Part shown: piece after piece, positions 6,148 to 11,965 of the stretch
How the letters are laid out: every line of letters starts with the position of its first letter
How positions within the stretch are numbered: position 1 is the first letter of the stretch
DNA from: an uncultured Collinsella sp.
GTDB taxonomy: Bacteria; Actinomycetota; Coriobacteriia; Coriobacteriales; Coriobacteriaceae
Reading direction: 5' to 3'
NCBI GenBank assembly: GCA_902489855.1
Contig: CABUBS010000050.1
Location: 1 to 12,402 of the forward strand
Length of the DNA: 12,402 nt
Made by a program: the position numbers and the translations under genes
The notes under the pieces: generated by a model
The model's input: the letters and a program-made list of their open reading frames with translations, nothing else
Told to the model about the DNA's origin: nothing
Databases searched by the model: none

Positions 6148-6185
6148 TTGAATCAAACAGCTTTGGTCGTTCTCCTATGATTCAA
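6148..6185. promoter_or_regulatory. Candidate operator in the divergent regulator/glycosidase gap
   Basis: TTGAATCA (6148-6155) and its exact reverse complement TGATTCAA (6178-6185) have centres 30 bp apart, three helical turns. Each is itself nearly a 9-bp palindrome (TTGAATCAA, ATGATTCAA). TATGAT (6176-6181), a possible -10 for the + strand, overlaps the second site. A dimer or tetramer of the divergent RpiR-type protein is the natural binder, but this is inference. Confidence 0.5.
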
Positions 6186-6256
6186 ATCAGTTGACGTCAT
6201 CTTAATCGTAATTCCGCCACACGTATCCACCGTGTTGAATGATGGAAAGGGGATTC

Positions 6257-7675
6257 ATGGGCAACGTGAACAACATCCCGTTTCTCTGGGGTTCCGCCAC
6301 GGCGTCTTATCAGTGCGAGGGTGCCTGGAACGAAGACGGCAAAGGCCTTGGCGAGTGGGATTTCTTTAACCACACAAGCAATAAGAACATCAACCATGTT
6401 GACGGTGATGTATCTTGCGACTTCTACCATCGCTATGAAGAAGATATCCGCATGATGAAAGAAGGCGGACAAAACACCTATCGCTTCTCTCTTTCATGGA
6501 GTCGAATCATCCCCACGGGTATCGGTGAAGTGAATGAAAAGGGTATCGATTTTTATAATCGGGTCATTGATTGCTGCCTCGAAAATGGCATAGAGCCCAA
6601 CGTTACGCTGTTCCATTACGATCTGCCATTCACGCTTGCTTGCAAAGGCGGATGGCTGAACAACGATATGGCAGAGTGGTTCTGCAAATACGCCAAGATT
6701 TGCTTTGAGCGCTTTGGAGACCGCGTCAAAATCTGGGCTACCGTTAACGAGCCGCATTTCTACAGCTACTGCGTAAACATGTTGGGCAACTATCCCCCCA
6801 ATCGATCGCTCGACGTTCAGTCGTACATGCAGTTTCAGTACAACCTGATGCGCGCAAGCGCACTCGCAGTCCGAGCATATCGTCAAATGGGCTACGACGG
6901 CATCATCGGCGCCGTCCACGATGGCGGCGTTGTCGAACTCGACCCGGCAACCGAGCACCCCGATGACGTATTTCGATACGCAGACTTTTTCGCCAATCGC
7001 ATGATTCTGGCACCAGCACTTCAGGGTCAACTGCCGCCAGAAATGGACGAAATCCTTGAAAAACTTGGCGTCTCGCTCTATCGATCCCCAAATGACGTAG
7101 AAGAATTCAGAGACGGTAAAGTCGATTTTATTGGACTCAACGTGTATTGCCGAGAGTATGTAACCGACTGGCACGGTGGAGAGCTTGCCGTTTCGGCGAA
7201 CAATAAGGGCGGTTCGAGCAAAAAGGTCGAAGGAAAATGCATTGCGCCCTTGTTTGAAAGCGCCCGCGACAGCAATGTTCCCCGCAATAAATGGGGCCGC
7301 GAAATACTCCCAAGTTGCATGTATTCAACCATCATGGATGTCCACGAGCGCTATGACGCGCCCCGCATCTTTATTACGGAAAACGGACATGGCGCCTATG
7401 AGCAACCAGACGCAGACGGAATAATCCACGATGATGACCGCATCGAGCTTCTGGGCCAGTTCATCGAGCACATGATGAGGGCTAAGCGCGACGGCGCGCG
7501 CGTTGAGGGCTACTACCTCTGGTCGACGATGGATCTGTATAGCTGGATCAACGGCTACGAAAAACGATACGGACTTGTCCATATCGACTTCGAGAACAAT
7601 CTGGAGCGCACCCCCAAAAAGAGCTGGTATTGGTACCGAGACCTTATCTCGAAGTATCAGGAGCAGGAAGGTTAG
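6257..7675 (+). CDS. 6-phospho-beta-glycosidase, family GH1
   Basis: The enzyme hydrolyses phosphorylated beta-glycosides, made by the PTS, to sugar 6-phosphate and aglycone or sugar in the cytosol. The 472-residue product has the normal GH1 length: N-terminal FLWGSATASYQCEGAWNEDG, acid/base Glu165 in ATVNEP (161-166), nucleophile Glu375 in FITENG (372-377). The phosphate-binding signature Ser429...Lys436-Arg-Tyr438 is present in YSWINGYEKRYG, where non-phospho beta-glucosidases usually have Glu instead of Ser. Trp430 after that Ser resembles LacG-type 6-phospho-beta-galactosidases rather than typical 6-phospho-beta-glucosidases, so the sugar is uncertain. An in-frame ATG at 6239 lies before the GGAAAGGGG ribosome-binding site; 6257 is preferred. 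The PTS gene follows after nine bases. Confidence 0.93.
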   Translation: MGNVNNIPFLWGSATASYQCEGAWNEDGKGLGEWDFFNHTSNKNINHVDGDVSCDFYHRYEEDIRMMKEGGQNTYRFSLSWSRIIPTGIGEVNEKGIDFYNRVIDCCLENGIEPNVTLFHYDLPFTLACKGGWLNNDMAEWFCKYAKICFERFGDRVKIWATVNEPHFYSYCVNMLGNYPPNRSLDVQSYMQFQYNLMRASALAVRAYRQMGYDGIIGAVHDGGVVELDPATEHPDDVFRYADFFANRMILAPALQGQLPPEMDEILEKLGVSLYRSPNDVEEFRDGKVDFIGLNVYCREYVTDWHGGELAVSANNKGGSSKKVEGKCIAPLFESARDSNVPRNKWGREILPSCMYSTIMDVHERYDAPRIFITENGHGAYEQPDADGIIHDDDRIELLGQFIEHMMRAKRDGARVEGYYLWSTMDLYSWINGYEKRYGLVHIDFENNLERTPKKSWYWYRDLISKYQEQEG

Positions 7676-7684
7676 GAGAAAGAG

Positions 7685-9085
7685 ATGAAATATCAGGCAA
7701 TGTCCGAAACAGTCCTAAAGGCTGTTGGCGGCAAAGAGAACATTACATCGGTAACTCATTGTGCGACGCGCCTTCGCATCGACGCACGAGACACCTCGAT
7801 CATCGATCTCCAGCTCGCCAAATCGGCTGACCAGGCGCTCGGGGCAGTAGTCAGCGGTGGCCAGCTTCAGGTGATCATCGGCCCCAACGTCACCGAGGCC
7901 TACAACGACTTCCTCGACTTCGCGGGAATCGAAGTCGGCGGTGGCACGGTTGCCGACGATGCCCAAACCGCCAAAGACCTTGCAGAAGGCATTAAAAGCG
8001 GTAACACCGCCATGGGCTTGATTGAGAAATTCGGGAACGTCTCTGCACAGGTATTCATGCCCATCGTCCCGGCGCTCATCGTTGGCGGACTCATTCTTTC
8101 GATCAAGAATCTCCTGGTCAATTATTGTGGATTGAGCACCGATAGCGGAACCGCCCAGGTTCTGCTGGCGATCTTCAGCGCCTCATTTAGCTTCCTGCCC
8201 GTTTACCTCGGCTATCAGCTCGCCGCCGTCATGAAGATGCAGCCTATCATGGGCGCACTGCTGGGCGCAATCATGATTAGCTCGTCTATTAGCGGTGCTG
8301 AGGGTCTCGACTTTCTTGGCATCCCCATCCCGACGAATGACTACTCGAGCACGGTGGTGCCAATCGTACTGGGCGTTGTGTTCATGTACTTTGTTGATCG
8401 CGGTCTTCAGAAAATCATCCCCGACATTACCAAACTGTTCTTGAAGCCGCTGCTCACCATGATCATCGTCGTGCCTGTTGAGCTGATTATCCTCGGCCCC
8501 GCCGGCAGCATGATGGGCTACGCGCTGAGTGATGCCGCCACGTGGCTCATGGATAACGTGGCATTTATCGCTACTCCAATCCTTGCAGCCCTTAACCCCT
8601 ATTTTGTCATGCTCGGTCTTGATAAGGCCTACATCGCGATCGAAGTTACGAGCTTGGCGCAGCTCGGCTGGGCGCCCATCATCTTTGGCTTCATCTCAAA
8701 CCTCTGCATTGGCGGCACGAGTCTCGCCTTGGCAACTGCAATGAAAGGCAACAAGGAGAAGAGAGGTATGGTCACCACGGTTGCCGTCACCGCACTCTGT
8801 GGCGTAACTGAGCCCGCATTTTACGGCTGCCTCATCGAGCGTCCCCGCCTGCTTGTCGGCACAGCAATCGGCGCCCTCTGCGCGGGACTCCCTGCAGGCA
8901 TCTTCGTCCTGAAGGAGTATGTTGCGGGAGCATGCCCCGGTCTTCTTTCTGCGCTGATCTTTATCGCTCCCGATGGATCCATGGGCAACTTCGTACTGGC
9001 GTGCGTTGTCGCCGTCATCGCCATCGTTGTCTCGTTCATCGCTGCACGCGTGATCATCAAGAAGAATCCCAACTATATTGAGTAG
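7685..9085 (+). CDS. PTS EIIBC permease, glucose/beta-glucoside superfamily
   Basis: The protein imports a sugar and phosphorylates it. Residues 1-85 are an EIIB domain with phospho-accepting Cys26 in THCATRLR. EIIC begins near residue 105 and has multiple hydrophobic membrane segments, with FMPIVPALIVGGL (124-136) and the sugar-binding CGVTEPAFYG (372-381). The 466-residue chain ends after EIIC, with no EIIA domain, so phosphate must come from an EIIA elsewhere. Where BglF-like permeases have GLH, this one reads VMLGLDKAY, with Asp313 at that site. AGGAGA overlapping the upstream stop drives translation from 7685, so the two genes are coupled. A strong terminator follows. Neighbouring GH1 suggests a beta-glycoside substrate. 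Confidence 0.92.
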   Translation: MKYQAMSETVLKAVGGKENITSVTHCATRLRIDARDTSIIDLQLAKSADQALGAVVSGGQLQVIIGPNVTEAYNDFLDFAGIEVGGGTVADDAQTAKDLAEGIKSGNTAMGLIEKFGNVSAQVFMPIVPALIVGGLILSIKNLLVNYCGLSTDSGTAQVLLAIFSASFSFLPVYLGYQLAAVMKMQPIMGALLGAIMISSSISGAEGLDFLGIPIPTNDYSSTVVPIVLGVVFMYFVDRGLQKIIPDITKLFLKPLLTMIIVVPVELIILGPAGSMMGYALSDAATWLMDNVAFIATPILAALNPYFVMLGLDKAYIAIEVTSLAQLGWAPIIFGFISNLCIGGTSLALATAMKGNKEKRGMVTTVAVTALCGVTEPAFYGCLIERPRLLVGTAIGALCAGLPAGIFVLKEYVAGACPGLLSALIFIAPDGSMGNFVLACVVAVIAIVVSFIAARVIIKKNPNYIE

Positions 9086-9186
9086 ATGCCCGCTGCTTGC
9101 ATTGGGGACATCCTCGGCAGACCATTAGCAAGAACCCAAGAAGTCCCTTAGGAGCTCGATTAATCCATTCGGATTCCTCAGGCACA

Positions 9187-9225
9187 AACGACCCCGATTC
9201 CACAATGAAATCGGGGTCGTTGTTT
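9187..9225 (+). terminator. Terminator of the GH1-PTS operon
   Basis: AACGACCCCGATT (9187-9199) and AATCGGGGTCGTT (9209-9221) form a 13-bp perfect stem with a 9-nt loop, followed by GTTTCT. It lies 101 bases past the permease stop; nothing else is recognised in 9086-9186. Confidence 0.9.
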
Positions 9226-9277
9226 CTAAAGCCTTCGATAGACAATCGGTGTTTACCTTAGCTCCCTATCCAAGTTA

Positions 9278-9342
9278 ATTATCCACGCTCGTTCTCCGGT
9301 CGGAAGATTTTCTTCTCTCGCGTGTCCAGAAATCCACGCTCG
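9278..9342. repeat. Degenerate copies of the TCCACGCT repeat
   Basis: ATTATCCACGCTCGTTCTCC (from 9278) repeats the element at 5227 with 26 of 30 bases matching; a shorter copy, ATCCACGCTCG, starts at 9332, 50 bp further. GCGTG (9320-9324) can pair with CACGC (9335-9339). The 9226-9373 stretch holds no other recognisable feature. Confidence 0.5.
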
Positions 9343-9373
9343 AGCAGAACATCCAGGTCCGCACCCGCCCTTG

Positions 9374-9428
9374 TCTCGATCTGTAACAGCAAGAGGCCTA
9401 TTCCGCTTCTACATGTTACAGATCAAGA
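9374..9428. repeat. Dyad element 1 (ATCTGTAACA arms)
   Basis: GATCTGTAACA (9378-9388) and TGTTACAGATC (9414-9424) are perfect 11-bp complements. Three bases further in on each side, AGA (9392-9394) pairs with TCT (9408-9410). Outside a single mismatch, TCT (9374-9376) pairs with AGA (9426-9428). The element is a near-symmetric 55-bp dyad that recurs exactly 80 bp downstream. Confidence 0.8.
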
Positions 9429-9453
9429 TATTCCTAAAACACCCTAAGTTTCA

Positions 9454-9508
9454 TCTCAATCTGTAACAGTTAGATGCCAAATATCGGTCTTGGTGTTACA
9501 GATTTAGA
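9454..9508. repeat. Dyad element 2 (ATCTGTAACA arms)
   Basis: AATCTGTAACA (9458-9468) and TGTTACAGATT (9494-9504) are perfect complements. The outermost pair is A-T where element 1 has G-C, so both arms changed together. AGA (9472-9474) with TCT (9488-9490), and outer TCT (9454-9456) with AGA (9506-9508), keep the same spacing as in element 1. Only part of the interior is conserved between the two (AGA.GCC). Confidence 0.8.
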
Positions 9509-9567
9509 CAAACTGGAGGACGAGACAAACCAAAAACGGGATGGGCGCTAACCCGATGGCGCACCAC

Positions 9568-9609
9568 CTAAATAGAAACGGGCTCTGTCCCATATAGAGA
9601 CAGAGCCCG
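9568..9609 (-). terminator. Terminator of the tRNA-Thr(TGT) gene
   Basis: CGGGCTCTGTC (9579-9589) and GACAGAGCCCG (9599-9609) form an 11-bp perfect stem with a 9-nt loop. On the - strand, leaving the tRNA, it is followed by TTTCTATTT, and it begins 10 bases beyond the tRNA CCA. Confidence 0.85.
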
Positions 9610-9618
9610 AAACTCTCA

Positions 9619-9693
9619 TGGAGCCAGTGACAGGAATCGAACCTGCAACCCACTGATTACAAATCAGTTGCGCTACCGTTGCGCCACACTGGC
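9619..9693 (-). tRNA. tRNA-Thr (anticodon TGT)
   Basis: On the - strand GCCAGTG pairs with CACTGGC, followed by discriminator T and an encoded CCA. The anticodon stem ACTGA/TCAGT holds the loop TTTGTAA, and the T arm is GCAGGTTCGATTCCTGT. It is a single-gene unit with its own terminator, standing between the dyad elements and the HTH-HipA gene. The 3' end was checked for a nearby duplicate that could mark an integrated element; none was seen within the window. Confidence 0.95.
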
Positions 9694-9723
9694 ACACTTG
9701 GCGCTTTCGCGCGAAGCCAGTTA

Positions 9724-9752
9724 AGAATAATGGAATTGCGGACGAGGCGCAA
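9724..9752 (-). promoter_or_regulatory. Candidate promoter of tRNA-Thr(TGT)
   Basis: On the - strand TTGCGC (9752-9747) and TATTCT (9729-9724) are 17 bases apart, placing the start about 25 bases before the tRNA. Neither hexamer is strong. Confidence 0.4.
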
Positions 9753-9837
9753 CAGACCGCACGGCGTTATACAAATATGCAAAATCCAGCAACAACAGGT
9801 ACCAGGCCCGTTCATTTCTATCAGTTCGCCCTCAATC

Positions 9838-9869
9838 TTAAAACTATTCGTCAGACCGAATAGTTTTAA
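9838..9869. promoter_or_regulatory. Operator 1 of the HTH-HipA gene
   Basis: TTAAAACTATTCG (9838-9850) and CGAATAGTTTTAA (9857-9869) are perfect 13-bp inverted repeats around six bases. The site lies 48 bases upstream of the HTH-HipA start codon and recurs in weaker form at 9886-9912. Confidence 0.75.
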
Positions 9870-9870
9870 T

Positions 9871-9876
9871 TACAAT
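9871..9876 (+). promoter_or_regulatory. Possible -10 box of the HTH-HipA gene
   Basis: TACAAT matches TATAAT at five of six bases and lies between the two operators. A matching -35 at 16-18 bases upstream would fall inside operator 1 but is poor, so the promoter is tentative. If real, both polymerase elements would be covered by repressor. Confidence 0.35.
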
Positions 9877-9885
9877 GGAATAGAT

Positions 9886-9912
9886 AAAACTATTCGTTCT
9901 GGCGAAGGGTTT
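9886..9912. promoter_or_regulatory. Operator 2 of the HTH-HipA gene (degenerate right half)
   Basis: AAAACTATTCG (9886-9896) repeats the left half of operator 1 exactly. After the same six-base gap, CGAAGGGTTT (9903-9912) matches the right half CGAATAGTTT at 8 of 10 bases. The right half overlaps the GAAGGG ribosome-binding site (9904-9909), which may explain why it diverged. Confidence 0.6.
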
Positions 9913-9916
9913 CGCG

Positions 9917-11257
9917 ATGTTGACCACGAAGGAAGCTGCAGAGCTACTCGACATCACCCCGCGCAGGGTGCAGGAGCTCATAAAAAACGGAGCACTTGAG
10001 GCCCGCAAGGCTTCTGGTGTATGGCTCATCGACAAAGGCAGCGTCGACACGCGACTCCGTTCCGTGACCAAAACGGGGGGACGTCCCCGCCGCGGCCACG
10101 GTAAGAGCGAGATCGCGTTCACCCTCATGAACCGCACACACGAAGTCGTTCAGCTGGTCTACAGCACATCGCGAAAAGACTTTACCCACATCGGTGCCGA
10201 CATCGATTACGCCCACGCCCCTATTGGAGTATTTGGCCCTAATAGCCCCATATCGCTCGACTCCTTCCGCATCTGGTGGCGCGGCCGCGGTATCCCGCTC
10301 GCACGCATTGGGCTAGCCTCCCTGCTTGCAGAAGCCGCAGTCGATGTTCCCGATGAACTCGTCCAGCGAAATCTCGGCCTCTCCTTATCCGACCAGTATT
10401 GGATTAGGCCCCAGGGCTCCGGTCTCGCGTGGGAAGATATTAACTTCTTCAATAACGCTTTTGACGACGTCTCTCTGTCCATCGCACCCTTCGCCCCAGA
10501 GGGCAAGGCAGCTGCCGCAAAGCCCGACAACACCTCGGACGGCAATCTTCAAAAGTACTGGACGTGCGAGGGCGGGCGTCGAATTCTGCATAAGGCCGGA
10601 GCGCACCTGAACCAGGAACCTTATAACGAGCTGGTGGCGACCGCGCTTCACCGTCGCATCCTAAACGCTTGCGATTATGTACCCTATTCGCTCGAAGGCG
10701 TGGGTACTTCCGCCTTGAGCACATGCAATGTCTTCTTAACTGACGAAGAAGAATATGTCCCTGCGTTTTATGTAAACCAGCATGCAAACGCAGATGAAAG
10801 ACTAACCGACTACGAGCGATATGTAGCAAACTGCGAGAAGCTCGGGGTAACAGGCGTCAAGGATGCCCTTGGCCGCATGATCGTGTGCGACGACATCATC
10901 GCCAACTATGACCGTCATTGGCGTAACTTTGGCCTTGTGCGAAACGTCAACACGCTAGCCTGCAGACCTGCCCCCATCTTCGATTCGGGCTCATCGCTCT
11001 GGTGCAACGTTTCTCCAGAGGAGCTTAAGGCAGGAGAGCACAGTTTTACCAGCGCGCAGTTTTATTCAAGACCCGCGAAACAAATGCTGCTTGTTGAGGA
11101 TATGAACTGGTTTGACGACGACAAGCTCGAGGGTTTCGTTGACGAGGCAATCGAAATCCTATCCAAAAACGACGCTCTTACAGCGAGACTACCTTATCTA
11201 AAAGAGGCGCTAACATGGCGCCTCGAAAGAATGATCGACCTCGCTGAATGGAGTTAG
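9917..11257 (+). CDS. Fusion of excisionase/MerR-like HTH with a HipA-like kinase
   Basis: The 446-residue product has two recognisable parts. Residues 1-45 form a small excisionase-type HTH (LTTKEAAELLDITPRRVQEL...GVWLIDKGSV), followed by a basic linker (GGRPRRGHGK). Residues from about 65 resemble the N-terminal region of HipA-like proteins (LMNRT, SFRIWWRGRGIP, LSLSDQYWIRP). The kinase core has TSDGNLQKYW (206-215) near the expected Gly-rich loop, Lys226 as probable ATP-binding lysine, the catalytic NYDRHWRNFG (330-339) and metal-binding DSG (356-358). HipA kinases phosphorylate proteins such as aminoacyl-tRNA synthetases; here the target is unknown. No separate HipB gene lies beside it, so the fused HTH may provide autorepression through the operators just upstream. 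GAAGGG precedes the ATG by seven bases. A role as toxin is inferred. Confidence 0.82.
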   Translation: MLTTKEAAELLDITPRRVQELIKNGALEARKASGVWLIDKGSVDTRLRSVTKTGGRPRRGHGKSEIAFTLMNRTHEVVQLVYSTSRKDFTHIGADIDYAHAPIGVFGPNSPISLDSFRIWWRGRGIPLARIGLASLLAEAAVDVPDELVQRNLGLSLSDQYWIRPQGSGLAWEDINFFNNAFDDVSLSIAPFAPEGKAAAAKPDNTSDGNLQKYWTCEGGRRILHKAGAHLNQEPYNELVATALHRRILNACDYVPYSLEGVGTSALSTCNVFLTDEEEYVPAFYVNQHANADERLTDYERYVANCEKLGVTGVKDALGRMIVCDDIIANYDRHWRNFGLVRNVNTLACRPAPIFDSGSSLWCNVSPEELKAGEHSFTSAQFYSRPAKQMLLVEDMNWFDDDKLEGFVDEAIEILSKNDALTARLPYLKEALTWRLERMIDLAEWS

Positions 11258-11284
11258 CGAGACAGCATCGCCCCGCCAGCTCCC

Positions 11285-11962
11285 CTACCTCCCGCGCAGG
11301 GCCTTGAGCTTGGCCAGGGCATCGGAGCTTAGGCGGCTGCCCAGGGTCATCTTAATCTGCGGGGCCTCTTCGGCCTCGTGAACGTCGTTATCGATCTGTT
11401 TGATCTCGTCCACCAGCATGCGGCTCGAGATACGCGTGACACCCTTGCCCATGACGACAGCCTGGATCGTGCCGTCGCTCGATACCACGGAGCACGAGCG
11501 GCCTTCCTCGCGTGCCTCGATGCAGAGCTTCTGCACCACGGTATCGGCAGAGACGCCCGTCGGCGAAAACTCGATGCGCACGCCGCGGGCCGGCAGGTTG
11601 GGGCGCTCGCTGGAGATATTACCCGCGCCGTCGAACACAATCACGGCCTCGTAGCGGCCCTGCGCAAAGGCGGCAACGTCGTTGATGAGGGCAGTGCGCG
11701 CCATATCATGGACGTCGCTGGAATACGGATCGTCGGAATGGTCGTACACGAGCTTTTCGTAGCGCGGCGTGCAGTGAATCACGTTGTAGCCGTCGACCAC
11801 CAGCAGCTCGGGCTTATTGGAGTGCACCGTCGAGACCGGATCGGCGATGGCCTGCGCAAACGCATTGCCGCCCACGCCATAGGTCGCGGCCGAAACAATC
11901 GGCTTGGCCGAGCCCTCGCCAAAGCGCTTGGCCTTGGACTTGGCGCGGTTCTTCTTGGACAT
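11285..11962 (-). CDS. NYN-domain ribonuclease, YacP/Rae1 family
   Basis: The nearest characterised relative, B. subtilis Rae1 (YacP), is a ribosome-dependent endoribonuclease that cuts certain mRNAs in the A site. The 225-residue product begins with a basic tail of about 50 residues, then the NYN/PIN-like domain: LLVVDGYNVIH (53-63, Asp57), VIVFDGAG (107-114), GVSADTVVQ (136-144, Asp140) and VVSSDGTIQ (159-167, Asp163), whose acidic residues form the metal site in this family. GGAGGAG just before the ATG overlaps the stop of the upstream rlmB-type gene three bases away. The pair rlmB-yacP is kept in Bacillus as well, which supports the call. The gene converges with the HTH-HipA gene across 27 bases with no clear terminator between. 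Confidence 0.88.
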   Translation of the reverse strand: MSKKNRAKSKAKRFGEGSAKPIVSAATYGVGGNAFAQAIADPVSTVHSNKPELLVVDGYNVIHCTPRYEKLVYDHSDDPYSSDVHDMARTALINDVAAFAQGRYEAVIVFDGAGNISSERPNLPARGVRIEFSPTGVSADTVVQKLCIEAREEGRSCSVVSSDGTIQAVVMGKGVTRISSRMLVDEIKQIDNDVHEAEEAPQIKMTLGSRLSSDALAKLKALRGR

Positions 11963-11965
11963 GCG

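Noticed and set aside
6197..6256. BglG-type antiterminator target in the GH1 leader
   Set aside because: No terminator hairpin with an overlapping RAT sequence was found; the adjacent regulator is RpiR-type.
6494..7174. 226-codon frame on the - strand
   Set aside because: It is antisense to the GH1 gene, which has complete catalytic motifs.
9374..9508. Possible CRISPR array from the repeated TCTGTAACA motif
   Set aside because: The repeats alternate in orientation and form dyads with internal homology; there are only two units and no direct-repeat/spacer order or cas genes.
9619..9693. tRNA-Thr as the attachment site of an integrated element
   Set aside because: The tRNA is complete, but no duplicated 3' end or integrase gene is visible in the window.
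9917..11257. Phage excisionase alone
   Set aside because: The HTH resembles excisionases, but the chain continues without a break into a kinase with NYDRHWRNFG; no integrase or att repeat was seen.
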